From Saccoglossus kowalevskii (taxonomy: Eukaryota; Hemichordata; Enteropneusta; Harrimaniidae), in NCBI RefSeq assembly GCF_000003605.2, contig NW_003150758.1:109260-160720 (forward strand): a stretch of DNA of 51,461 nucleotides, in the 5' to 3' direction. Position 1 is the stretch's first letter. The number at the start of each line of letters is the position of its first letter. The notes beneath the pieces are model-generated. The model ran no database searches and was not told the DNA's origin. It worked only from the letters and a program-made list of their open reading frames with translations. This document shows, piece after piece, positions 11,438 to 23,505 of this stretch. Both the position numbers and the translations under genes were made by a program.

Positions 11438-14400
11438 CAGAATTCATCAGCAAATAGGGATAGGGTCAATATCCAGAATTCATCACCAATGAGAGATGGG
11501 GTCATTATCCAGAATTCATCACCAATAAGTGATGGGGTCAATATCCAGAATTCATCACGAATGAGGGATGGGGTAAATATCGAGAATTCATCACCAATGA
11601 GTGATGGGGTCAATATCCAGAATTCATCACCAATGAGTGATGGGGTAAATATCGAGAATTCATCACCAATGAGGGATGGGGTAAATATCCAGAATTCATC
11701 ACCAATAAGAGATGGGGTCAATATCTAGAATTCATAACCAATGAGTGATGGGGTTAATATCCAGAATTCATCACCAATGAGTGATGGGGGCAATATCCCG
11801 AATTCATCACCAATGAGTAATGGGGGCAATATCCCGAATTCATCACCAATGAGGGATGGGGTCAATATCCAGAATTTATCACCAATGAGTGATGGGGTCA
11901 ATATCCAGAATTCATCACCAATGAGTGATGGGATAAATATCCAGAATTTATCACCAATGAGTGATGGGGTCAATATCCAGAATTCATCACCAATGAAGGA
12001 TGGGATAAATATTCAGAATTAATCACCAATGAGGGATGGGGTCAATATCGAGAATTCATCACCAATGAGGGATGGGGTCAATATCCAGAATTAATCACCA
12101 ATAAGAGATGGGGTCAATATCCAGAACTCATCACCAATGAGTGATGGGGTAAATATCGAGATTTCATCACCAATGAGGGATGGGGTAAATATCGAGAATT
12201 CATCACCAATAAGGGATGGGGTCAATATCTAGAATTCATAACCAATGAGTGATAGGGTAAATATCGAGAATTCATCACCAATGAGTGATGGGGTAAATAT
12301 CGAGAATTCATCACCAATGAGTGATAGGGTAAATATCCAGAATTCATCACCAATGAGGGATGGGGTCAATATCCAGAAATTATCACCAATGAGTGATGGG
12401 ATAAAGATCCAGAATTCATCACCAATGAGGGATGGGGTAAATATCGAGAACTCATCACCAATAAGGGATGGGGTCAACATCTAGAATTCATAACCAATGA
12501 GTGATAGGGTAAATATCGAGAATTCATCACCAATGAGTGATGGGGTAAATATCGAGAATTCATCACCAATGAGTGATGGGGTCAATATCCAGAAATTATC
12601 ACCAATGAGTGATGGGGTCAATATCCAGAATTCATCACCAATGAGTGATGGGGTCAATATCCAGAATTAATCACCAATGAGTGATGGGGTCAATATCCAG
12701 AATTCATCACCAATGAGTGATGGGTCAATATCCAGAATTCACCACAAATGAGTGATAGGGTAAATATCGAGAATTCATCACCAATGAATGATGGGGTAAA
12801 TATCGAGAATTCATCACCAATGAGTGATGGGGTCAATATCCAGAATTCTCCACAAATGAGTGATAGGGTAAATATCGAGAATTCATCACCAATGAGTGAT
12901 GGGGTAAATATCGAGAATTCATCACCAATGAGTGATGGGGTCAATATCCAGAAATTATCACCAATGAGTGATGGGGTCAATATCCAGAAATTATCACCAA
13001 TGAGGGATGGGGTCAATATCCAGAATTCATCACCAATGAGTGATGGGGTCAATATCCAGAATTCACCACAAATGAGTGATAGGGTAAATATCGAGAATTC
13101 ATCACCAATGAGTGATGGGGTAAATATCGAGAATTCATCACCAATGAGTGATGGGGTAAATATCGAGAATTCATCACCAATGAGTGATGGGGTCAATATC
13201 CAGAATTCATCACCAATGAGTGATGGGGTCAATATCCAGAATTCATCACCAATGAGTGATGGGGTCAATATCCAGAATTCATCACCAATGAGTGATGGGG
13301 TCAATATCCAGAATTAATCACCAATGAGGGATGGGGTCAATATCCCAAATTCATCACCAATGAGTGATGGGGTCAATATCCAGAATTAATCATCAATGAG
13401 GGATGGGGTCAATATCCCAAATTCATCACCAATGAGGGATGGGATAAATATCCAGAATTAATCACCAATGAGGGATGGGGTCAATATCCAGAATTAATCA
13501 CCAATGAGGGATGGGGTCAATATCCAGAATTAATCACCAATGAGGGATGGGGTCAATATCCAGAATTAATCACCAATGAGGGATGGGATAAATATCCAGA
13601 ATTCATCACCAATGAGTGATGGGGTCAATATCAAAAATTATCACCAATGAGGGATGGGATAAATATCCAGATTCATCACCAATGAGGGATGGATAAATAT
13701 CCAGAATTCATCACCAATAAGAGATGGGGTCAATATCCAGAATTCATCACCAATGAGGGATGGGGTCAATATCTAGAATTCATCACCAATTAGGGATGGG
13801 GTCAATATCCAGAATTCATGACCAATGAAGGATGGGGTCAATATCCAGGATTTATCACAAATGAGTGATGCGATCAATATCCAGAATTTATCACAAATGA
13901 GTGATGGGATCAATATCCAGGATTTATCACAAATGAGTGATGCGATCAATATCCAGGATTTATCACAAATGAGTGATGCGATCAATATCCAGAATTCATC
14001 ACCAATAAGAGATGGGGTCAATATCCAGAATTCATCACCAATGAGGGATGGGGTCAATATCCAGAATTCATAACCAATGAGTGATGGGGTTAATATCCAG
14101 AATTCATCACCAATGAGAGGTGGGATAAATATCCAGAATTTATCACAAATGAGTGATGGGATAAATATCCAGAATTCATCACCAATAAGGGATGGGATAA
14201 ATATCCAGAATTCATCACCAATGAAGGATGGGGTCAATATCCAGAATTTATCACAAATGAGTGATGGGGTCAATATCCAGAATTCATCACCAATGAGTGA
14301 TGGGGTCAATATCCAGAATTCATTACCAATGAGGGATGGGATAAATATCCAGAATTCATCACCAATGAGGGATGGGGTCAATATCCAGAATTCATCACCA

Positions 14401-16530
14401 ATGAGGGATGGGATAAATATCCAGAATTCATTACCAATGAGGGATGGGATAAATATCCAGAATTCATCACCAATGAGGGATGGGGTCAATATCCAGAATT
14501 CATTACCAATGAGTGATGGGGTCAATATCCAGAATTCATCACCAATGAGGGATGGGATAAATATCCAGAATTCATCACCAATGAGGGATGGGGTCAATAT
14601 CCAGAATTCATCACCAATGAGGGATGGGATAAATATCCAGAATTCATCACCAATGAGGGATGGGATAAATATCCAGAATTCATCACCAATGAGGGATGGG
14701 GTCAATATCCAGAATTCATCACCAATGAGGGATGGATAAATATCCAGAATTCATCACCAATTAGGGATGCAATAAATATCCAGAATTTATCACCAATGAG
14801 TGATGGGATCAATATCAAAAAATCATCACCAATGAGGGATGGGATCAATATCCAGAATTCATTACCAATGGAGGGATAGGGTCAATATCCAGAATTCTCA
14901 CCAATGAGGGATGGGGTAAATATCCAGAATTCATCACCAATGAATGATGGGGTCAATATCCAGAATTTATCACAAATGAGGGATGGGGTCAATATCCAGA
15001 ATTCATCACCAATGAGTGATGCGATCAATATCAAGTATTCATTACCAATGAGAGACGGGATAAATATCCAGAATTCATTACCAATGAAGGATGGGGTGAA
15101 TATCCAGAATTCATTACCAATGAAGGATGGGGTGAATATCCAGGATTCATCACAAATGAGGGATGGGGTCAATATCCAGGATTTATCACAAATGAGGGAT
15201 GGGATAAATATCCAGAATTTATCACAAATGAGGGATGGGGTCAATATCCAGGATTCATCACAAATGAGGGATGGGGTCAATATCCAGAATTCATCACCAA
15301 TGAGAGGCGGGATAAATATCCAGGATTCACTGCCAATGAATGTTGGGGTCAATATCCAGAATTCATTATCAATGAGTGATGGGGTCAATATCCAGAATTC
15401 ATCACCAATGAGTGATGGGGTCAATATCCAGAATTCACTGCCAATGAATGATGGGGTCAATATCCAAAATTCATCACCAATGAGCGATGGGGTCAATACC
15501 CAGAATTCATCACCAATGAGGGATGGGGTCAATATCCAGAATTCATCACCAATGAGTGATGGGGTCAATACCCAGAATTCATCACCAATGAGGGATGGGG
15601 TCAATATCCAGAATTCATCACCAATGAAGGATGGGGTCAATATCCAGAATTCATTGCCAATGAGTGATGGGGTCAATATCCAGAATTCATCACCAATGAG
15701 TGATAGGGTCAATACCCAGAATTCATCACCAATGAGTGATAGGGTCAATATCCAGAATTCATCACCAATGAGTGATGGGGTCAATATCCAGAATTCATCA
15801 CCAATGAGTGATGGGGTCAATATCCAGAATTCATCACCAATGAGTGATGGGGTCAATATCCAGAATTCACTGCCAATGAATGATGGGGTCAATATCCAAA
15901 ATTCATCACCNNNNNNNNNNNNNNNNNNNNNNNNNNNNNNNNNNNNNNNNNNNNNNNNNNNNNNNNNNNNNNNNNNNNNNNNNNNNNNNNNNNNNNNNNN
16001 NNNNNNNNNNNNNNNNNNNNNNNNNNNNNNNNNNNNNNNNNNNNNNNNNNNNNNNNNNNNNNNNNNNNNNNNNNNNNNNNNNNNNNNNNNNNNNNNNNNN
16101 NNNNNNNNNNNNNNATAGGGTCATACCCAGAATTCATCACCAATGAGTGATAGGGTCAATATCCAGAATTCATCACCAATGAGTGATGGGGTCAATATCC
16201 AGAATTCATCACCAATGAGTGATGGGGTCAATATCCAGAATTCATCACCAATGAGTGATGGGGTCAATATCCAGAATTCACTGCCAATGAATGATGGGGT
16301 CAATATCCAAAATTCATCACCAATGAGCGATGGGGTCAATACCCAGAATTCATCACCAATGAGGGATGGGGTCAATATCCAGAATTCATCACCAATGAGT
16401 GATGGGGTCAATATCCAGAATTCATCACCAATGAGGGATGGGATCAATATCCAGAATTCATCACCAATGAGTGATAGGGTCAATACCCAGAATTCATCAC
16501 CAATGAGTGATAGGGTCAATATCCAGAATT
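11438..16530. repeat. 36-bp satellite array, about 141 units
   Basis: The array is continuous and made of a 36-bp unit with the core GAATTCATCACCAATGAG followed by TGATGGGGTCAATATCCA. Most units carry an EcoRI site. The unit contains a 6-bp inverted repeat, CATCAC-CAATGA-GTGATG, weakened in units that read GGGATGG. Variants are grouped in blocks: GTAAATATCGAG units mainly in 11.5-13.2 kb, GAATTAATC units at 13.31-13.57 kb, GATTTATCACAAATG units at 13.85-14.0 kb, ACTGCCAATGAATG units after 15.3 kb. Unit length is 12 codons, so long ORFs appear on both strands, but single-base indels (for example near 12723, 13670, 13690) break every frame. I regard the array as non-coding. Confidence 0.95.
15911..16114. 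other. Assembly gap (204 N)
   Basis: Unknown bases inside the 36-bp array. The sequence before the gap (about 15703-15910) and after it (16115-16322) is the same apart from one missing base, so either the gap spans a higher-order repeat or the flanks were duplicated during scaffolding. Confidence 0.95.
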
Positions 16531-16562
16531 TGAAATCGTCCATGCTTATGAAATCAACTGCA

Positions 16563-16772
16563 TAGTGTAAAGAGGTTAATTATTCACTGTGTTTTAATTT
16601 TGCTTATTTGGCTGACAGAATTCACTAAATTAAAACCCAGTAAATTTGTAAAATTAAGCATGGAATACATTATATCTAAATGATAAAACCGTGAATATAA
16701 AACCCACTGAATGTGCCTGAAATGGTAAATCAGCGAAATTTAAACCCAGTGAAAATTAGTCATTTTACAGTA
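16563..16772. mobile_element. MITE, TACTGTAAAATG-type termini
   Basis: The right end in reverse complement reads TACTGTAAAATGACTAATTT followed by TCACTGGGTTTAAATTTCGC; the left end reads TAGTGTAAAGAGGTTAATTA followed by TTCACTGTGTTTTAATTTTG, an imperfect inverted copy of about 50 bases. The interior shares CATTTCAGGCA and ATGGTTTTATCATTTAGATA-like wording with the element at 41218-41376 in the opposite orientation. It begins only 32 bases after the satellite array ends. Confidence 0.7.
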
Positions 16773-17849
16773 ATTGATTCAAGTGTGTATATCGTAATTA
16801 CAATTCAGTATTCTGTATATGTAGTATATTTTATTCAGAAGCTGAGTTGATGAGTTAATTTTAAAAACATAATACCGGTACAAGTAGAAGATTCTTCAGT
16901 GATTTATTTGATTCTTATTTATCAAAATTATATAATGTTAGGAAGACATTGTGAGATTGTGTGGTTTTTATTTTCACTTTGGTAAATTCAGTCAGACATA
17001 GCTGTTAACAAAAATCACTTGTCAACCCACACACTGTGTCTACATGTGTGCTTTCCATATCAATTTAGTCTGTCAATTCGTTGATCATTTCACCTCTGAC
17101 GATCTTGAATCACCCCGTTGCTGAATTATGTAAGTATTCTGCCCTGTGTGATCACACTGGTAATTACTATCATTCAGCTAAATTACCATGGTTATATTGG
17201 CGTTAATATCTATATTCAATATCTATACAACTCCCAGGATTATGCTGTTAACACAGTGTTGTGAATCTTTTATAATTCATTATAAAAGAAATTATAAAGT
17301 CATTCCATTACATCTTTATTGCATACGAGAAAATCTGACTGTGACGTTAATTTGGTTACGTTTTTCCCAACTAGCGTATGAATCTCAGTGATCAGCACTA
17401 GTTTGCGATCCACTGTAAAAAAAATTATCCTGAAGTAAATTGTTTTTATAAGAGGAACACTTAAATTTAATTTCATAAATAGCAAATAACAACTAGTTCT
17501 TGCCAACCAGTCTTGTACACGTACACGCATGCAAAATATAACTGAGTGTGACCACATGTAAATTATAATGTCAGCTAGTCCTTTGATGAGAGGAGTCTAA
17601 GAAAATAATTCATCCAATTCTTGCTTTTTTATTGATTGTCAATCTTTTAATCAAGTGCTACCAAAATATTGATGTAACTTGGTTTCATTGCCGAGGTCTC
17701 AAATTATACAAACAGGTTTAAACACGTATTAAATATTTTGAATGTTACTGTTAATTAAATTAGTACACATCTCCCTGCTCTTCAATTACGTCACTGGCTC
17801 CTTGCATACTTCGCAATATTGTCATGATAACTACATATACCCAGTAGTA
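16773..17849. other. Intergenic, no gene seen
   Basis: Nothing supportable beyond short chance ORFs. Confidence 0.5.
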
Positions 17850-18131
17850 TTAAAGGGTGGTAGTCATCGCGCTGCGCATGTGCGATATTTGTGTTGATAA
17901 ACATTGATTTTCCCACAATCCAATGCGCCCTTTTAATGGAAATGGAAGTATGAGATTTGACCTGGGCGCGACTTGCACTACCGGTAATACAGCGATATCT
18001 TCCAATCACCTAAAAAATAGCTAATTAACGCTTGGTAACTCATTAATCTGCGCAACAGTCAAAGTCGCCATCTTTGTTTATGAGACCCATATATCTCGCA
18101 CATGCATCGCGCGACGACTACCGCCCTTTAA
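17850..18131. mobile_element. MITE with TTAA ends (282-bp family), copy 2
   Basis: Left end TTAAAGGGTGGTAGTCATCG; right end in reverse complement TTAAAGGGCGGTAGTCGTCG: about 20 of the first 23 positions match. TTAA lies at both borders and the length, 282 bp, equals that of copy 1 at 2638-2919. The interior contains short CpG-rich blocks that stand out from the AT-rich surroundings. Non-coding. Confidence 0.8.
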
Positions 18132-21100
18132 GCCTGATAACTTGTTCACGAATAGTAACTTATTAGCAGTTTATGATTTGAATTTATACATTTTGTATGA
18201 CAAATGATTCTCAGCTGCCCAAACAAACTAATCCAAGTTATCACCTAAGTTAACTTATCACCTGCTAATGCATTTCTTTTTCATTCATTTCTGCTATCCA
18301 TGAAGGCTTTCAGCTGGAAATTTATTATTAAACTGACACCTGCGCTATAAAATTTCAAAATTGACACATGCTATAAAATTTCCCCAATGTAGTGTTGTTT
18401 AATACTACATGTCTAAATAATCCTATAGTTACACACTGACACATGTACTATAAAAATTGCTCTATTTTCCCTAATCCATTAAAATTTGATCTTGAACAAT
18501 GATTCACAATATGATTATTTGAAAAATCTTAGACGGAATCGTTTCAGAGAATAATTACCTGACTGAAGAAACTGTTTAGTCTTTAATTGCAGTTCCCATA
18601 TATAATTCTGCATGTGTCTGCCAAAATGCAAAACAGTATGTATGAATTTAAATGAGTTCAAAACTGAATCTCTTCATCCTTTGACATTCATATAATAAAC
18701 TGATCGAGTATTTTATCAAAGGACTATACAATGCATCAATAATTTCATCAAAACTGATCAAAGTTAACCTTGGTCTTATAAGATTAAACCATTCCCATAT
18801 TAAGGACATGATATTATATGTTGTCAACTAGAAAAAAAAGGTTGTGAATTACCTAATAAATATTTATAAGTTGGAAATAAACATGCTTATGTATACATTT
18901 CTTGTTTGGTCATTTTGAAGTTGATTTTAGGAGAACATAAATGCATACATTTAGTATGTAAAACTTGTCTTTTATCCTTAAAAAGTCTTAGTTGAGGTAA
19001 TGTATTCAAGATTTGTTTTACTTAGTTTCTGGACAATGAAGTCCCTGCTGACTCTCCTGACATTTTTTTTTTTCGTTCTTTGGTGCAAGAGTAGATGTGT
19101 CCCCGCTAGACTAGTCTCCTAATCCTGTAAACTAGAATGTACTCAGGTCACTCATCCAAAATACCATTATTTTCTCAATTTTCTCAGTTGTGCATATACT
19201 TATATGTGAATTACAGACATGTTTCTATGGTCAAAATAAGTAATATTATTATAATAATGATTCAGTATACGACATTTACGATTGCTGGTTTACATCTGCT
19301 TTTATTGGAAATGTGCTTCTGATAGTGAATACAGGGTATATTTTAAAAGTCCACTTTTATAACGATATTAATGACCCATTTATCATTTAGGTGATACTGC
19401 AATAATTGCTATCAAATTTGAAAAAAATTACTTAAGTACAGTTATGTAACAATTTTGAAATGTTTTACAGTATTTTGAGTTGGGACTGCCTAAAAAAATA
19501 ACAATTCTGTATATGTTAGTAGTTTGTTTTCAATTTTATTCCACTTTGTACACTTAATTATACTGTATGAGCATTTAACAGATTACAAGATCGTACTCAC
19601 TGAAATAGAACGGCATGATGTAATCATAGAATGTTGTGCATTAAACAGATACAGATCTACCGGGTAATGCTGCTAAAAAGTGCAGACGATAAAGATCACG
19701 TAAACCCAAATTGTGTTGTTTTTCCTCGTCAGTTCAGTGATCTGTTGCTGAACTCAAGTAAGTTACAGTAATTTTATAATTATATGATCAAAGCCCTATG
19801 GAGTAAAATACTTCTGTTTTTATTCTGGTTCGTGTACTTTAAGTTTGTCTTAACAATAATTGATCATATTACTGTAAAAACTAAAAATGTTTGACCACAA
19901 TTAGTTTTGGAAAACGAAATAGAATATAAAACTGAAATTTTGACTGAGTGAAAATGATTAATTACAAAAATATTAGATAGCATATATGCTGCATCATTTG
20001 TTGTCAAAAAGTAACATTCACATATAACAATCACATGTTATGTTTAATTACACCACTGCAGGTCAAATCGTGCACAAGAAACCTGTCAGGTATCAGTTTT
20101 GTATGAATTGAATATTTAAAAATTTTATTTAAAAAAAAACAAAAAAATAACGTTTTTATATTTTTAACCTTTGACTGAATGTTAACATTGGAAAAAGTAG
20201 CTAGGTTATTTTTTTGTGTATATTCACAGTATTGATAATTGTTTGTGACATGTTTTAAATTGTCCAGTGTTGCTAACACTGTTTTCATCGATGCTTGATT
20301 TCATTAATTAATGTCTAAATTACTGTAGAATAATTATTGTTCCAAAAATTATTACAGAAGTTATGGGGAATAGACATCAACATGTATGGAATGTTGCAAC
20401 AAATCATGGCATACAAAGAGTTTAAACAGTAACGCTCACTAATAAATAAATAAATAAATAAAATATCTAAATTGAATAATACCACATCACAAAAATATTC
20501 ATAAATTCTTTATTTACTTTGTTCTATTTGTATCATATGAACTTACTTGAATAAGGGTATGAGTATAATGGTTGAAACATTTAGTCATATTTTTAATGTT
20601 TTAGAAATATTTTTAATGATCCTGTAAAAAAAACTGTTCATTACATGCACTTTTATTGGAGATGCAATTCCAATAAAATACAGTACTTATCATCACAGTC
20701 GGGTGCAAAAACTGTATTCATCGACATTGATGTAAAATACTTAAAAATTAAAAATTAAAATTTAACTGTGATCCATACTGACCGCAAGATAATTCGGCAT
20801 CTGTAGAGTAGACTCCAGGTAGATACATTGTGTTGTCAGACTTTGTGCCTCAGCTGCATGTCCACATTACTAATCATGCCAAGTAAGTCAAATATTTAAA
20901 GTAAATGTGAGCGTAACTTGGTATATCCACCAACTTAAAAACTTAAATTGTCAGTCTATTGTGTACACCACTTAAACTTGGCCAGCAGGTACATGTCTTA
21001 AGGGAAATACCTTTACCCGGTAGTTGTATAGTTGCATGTGTGTCATGAACCAACTAGAAAATTTGAATGAGTCTTCAAGTTAGTGAAAGACGTAATAAAA

Positions 21101-21339
21101 TATAATATCACATGCTCCATGCTAAAAGTTTATTGGATATGTGGAAACCTGTCTTTACTGAACATCAGCACCATAACACAGACCTTGTTCTATAAAGGAC
21201 GGACATTGTATGGCTAAGATATGGAAAGCAAAAATGTAATCGCTATGAGTTCTTGAATTCTTGCTGAGTAATATATACTTTCAATCAAATGAAAAAACAA
21301 CGAGGGGTAATTCTTACCTGAAAACAATAATAAAGTAAC
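18132..21339. other. Intergenic, no gene seen
   Basis: No gene is recognised. There is an (AATA)n microsatellite at about 20441-20463. At 20643-20685 a fragment (in reverse complement TACTGTATTTTATTGGAATT) is a degenerate arm of the MITE family at 40820-40961. Confidence 0.45.
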
Positions 21340-21341
21340 TA

Positions 21342-21599
21342 CACTGTAACCTCGTTATAACAAACGATGGTCATCGCGCAGCACATGTTCGAATTTCATG
21401 TAAATAAACAATGTATTTTACACGCGTTGTATACGTCGCTATGAGTCCCATATTGAACAGGTAATGGTAGAATAAAATGAAACAACACAACTGCAATGAA
21501 TTTATGAGCAATGAATAGGTTATCTGGTATAACGAACACTTCAATATAATGAACGATATGGCTGTTTCCCGACGTGTTCGTTATAATGAGGTTACAGTG
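21342..21599. mobile_element. Tc1/mariner- or pogo-like MITE with TA duplication
   Basis: Termini are CACTGTAACCTCGTTATAAC and, in reverse complement of the right end, CACTGTAACCTCATTATAAC; AAAC and GAAC follow, so 22 of 24 bases match. TA flanks both ends (21340-21341 and 21600-21601), the target site of Tc1/mariner-superfamily transposons. The left interior (about 21365-21461) is a fragment of the TTAA-ended 282-bp family, so one MITE lies within another. A (TTTA)n run starts directly after the right end. Confidence 0.85.
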
Positions 21600-21601
21600 T
21601 A

Positions 21602-21604
21602 TAT

Positions 21605-21663
<59 letters not shown>

Positions 21664-21665
21664 TT
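21602..21665. repeat. (TTTA)n microsatellite
   Basis: About 15 uninterrupted TTTA units directly abut the right end of the MITE at 21342-21599. Confidence 0.95.
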
Positions 21666-22272
21666 ATGTTTTTATTCAAATTTTCAAATTGCTCAGTATG
21701 TAGTTTTACAATGTCTTCAATACCTGTGTCAAATTGTTATAGTTGGAAATATTCAGGTGCCCTGAGATTATAGTGCTTTAGTTGCCTTCAAAGAAAATTG
21801 GTTGAAATCACATGACAATGTTCAATGGTTTATTATGTAAAATCATGGAAATATTGTCCCATGGCACCATAAAATAGCATTATTTTGTGTGTTGTTTTGA
21901 GAAACGTTTCCCAATACTATATAATACTATATTAAAAGTAAAATGTTTTTTTTTGCATTTTTCAAAAACCCAGATTTTTGAAATATTTCAGGTCAAGAAA
22001 ATGTACCCAATCATTAACAATGTATAATAGTTTCAGCCTATGTCACCAGAGTACGATTTGAGATTTGTCATAACATCTCTGCCATAGAAATCTATAATAG
22101 TAAAGCGTTATAACAAAATGACCACTATCCAACCATGATTTTCCCCAAAATTAGGCTTATGACCCCCTAACTTTTTGAAGTCAATATATCTTTATACTGT
22201 CTGAGTGTACAATTTTTTGCCAAATGAATAAATTTTATGTATCGGTATTTGCGTTTATGAGTAGGTTTCTAC
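21666..22272. other. Intergenic, no gene seen
   Basis: No coding or repeat structure recognised. Confidence 0.5.
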
Positions 22273-22404
22273 CGTAAAGCAGCGGAGTCGTCACCTGTAT
22301 ATGAGTCAGATGGCCATAGCATGTCATTGTTTACAAGCGTCTCCCCTATCATCGCTTGGGACTCAATTGCTGTGTGTGCGAATGTGACGACCCTCTCGCT
22401 TTAA
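22273..22404. mobile_element. MITE with TTAA ends, shortened copy
   Basis: The left end GTAAAGCAGCGGAGTCGTCA and the right end (reverse complement TTAAAGCGAGAGGGTCGTCA) match the 282-bp family. It also keeps interior blocks in reverse order relative to copy 1: AGTCAGATGGCCATAGCATG and ATCGCTTGGGACTCAATTG. It has an internal deletion, leaving about 132 bp. Confidence 0.7.
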
Positions 22405-22509
22405 GGGAATTAATTTCTAAGCTTTTTAACCATCAATTATACATATTGTCAGTCTAGAGATTCTAAATGACTTCTCTCTTCACTTCATTAACTTGTATCT
22501 ACTTTTATT

Positions 22510-22896
22510 AGCTCTGCTGTCGTCTTTGTCGAGCGGGGCTTATCATATGCATGATTGTCTGTCGGCGACCCTGGACCGTGTCAACTTTTTACATTTTCAA
22601 CTTCTTCTCGTTAACTACAATTCTTATTGCTTTGATACTTGGTGTATATGTACCTTGGGCAAACCTCGCTTAGATTTGTTCATTTCGTGATGATATCTTC
22701 AATTCTCTAATTTTGATTAATATTTTTGTCATTTTTTAATAAACAACGATATTTTTGACTTGTTGAAAACCGCAATTCTGATTGCTTTGATAATATACCT
22801 GCGGGTGGACCTTTCTCAGATTTGATATCTTCTGTTCTTTAATTGAAATATGCATTGCTAACAACAGAGCTATCTCAGCCGAGAGGCTTCTTGTTT
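22510..22896 (+). mobile_element. Hairpin-ended variable-core element, family A (387 bp)
   Basis: 5' hairpin AGCTCTGCT...AGCGGGGCT, then TATCATATGCATGATTGTCT, a short core with about one and a half units, and the 3' end: ACAGAGCT, hairpin CAGCC-GAGA-GGCT(T) and CTTGTT. Compared with 5604-6097 it is internally shorter. Non-coding. Confidence 0.75.
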
Positions 22897-23289
22897 ATAC
22901 TATGTGGCGATAGTTACAAATGGGTTTCATCATCAAACTTATACTCTTCCATGTTAATTAAAATTGTTAGCCCTAACAAGACATGTATGAGGCTGCCCTC
23001 TATGGGTATCGGCCAAACATTAGTTCTTTTTCTGCTCTCAAAAAGTATGGTTATCCGAAAGGGTGATGAGGTCACCTGATGGGGGAGATTTCTTCGATTT
23101 TCTCAGTAAGTGCAAAACAAAGATTTGTCAATAAATGACTCATCTTCAAAATGTTACTGTAGCAGCAACTACTAGTAAGTATCCAAAGCATTCAGTCATT
23201 GCTCTTAAATTTTTATCAAAGTTTTGAACATAAGAAATATTTCTACTGTAATAAATACTATGGCAATCAAACTGCGATGGGATATTTTT

Positions 23290-23505
23290 AATTCTGTTTT
23301 CAACTTCTTCATGAAAACCCTATTTACTTGGACACTTGGTATGTATGAACCTGTGGTGGACCTCTCTAAGGTTTGTTATCAACGATGTGATGTGATGCAA
23401 TTGCCATGGCAACAACAATATAAACTACCATGGTTGTGATATGGAAAGATCGTTGTGGTAACAATAACCATGGTAAATAGCTCATATCTCATTATGGCAA
23501 ACAAT
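23290..23505 (+). mobile_element. Degenerate family A relative with CCATGG-rich right half
   Basis: One core unit (TTTTCAACTTCTTC, ACTTGGTATGTATGAACC, GGACCTCTCTAAGG) runs into ATTGCCATGGCAACAACAAT, ACTACCATGGTTG and AATAACCATGGTAAATA. The same order, core then CCATGG blocks, occurs in reverse at 45525-45872, so this is a distinct subfamily rather than chance decay. Ends are not clear. Confidence 0.55.

Noticed and set aside
13773-16118. Long ORFs in the 36-bp array as a repetitive protein gene
   Set aside because: Both strands are equally open, the unit is a multiple of three, indels break the frames, and no start context, splice sites or unique flanking domains are seen.
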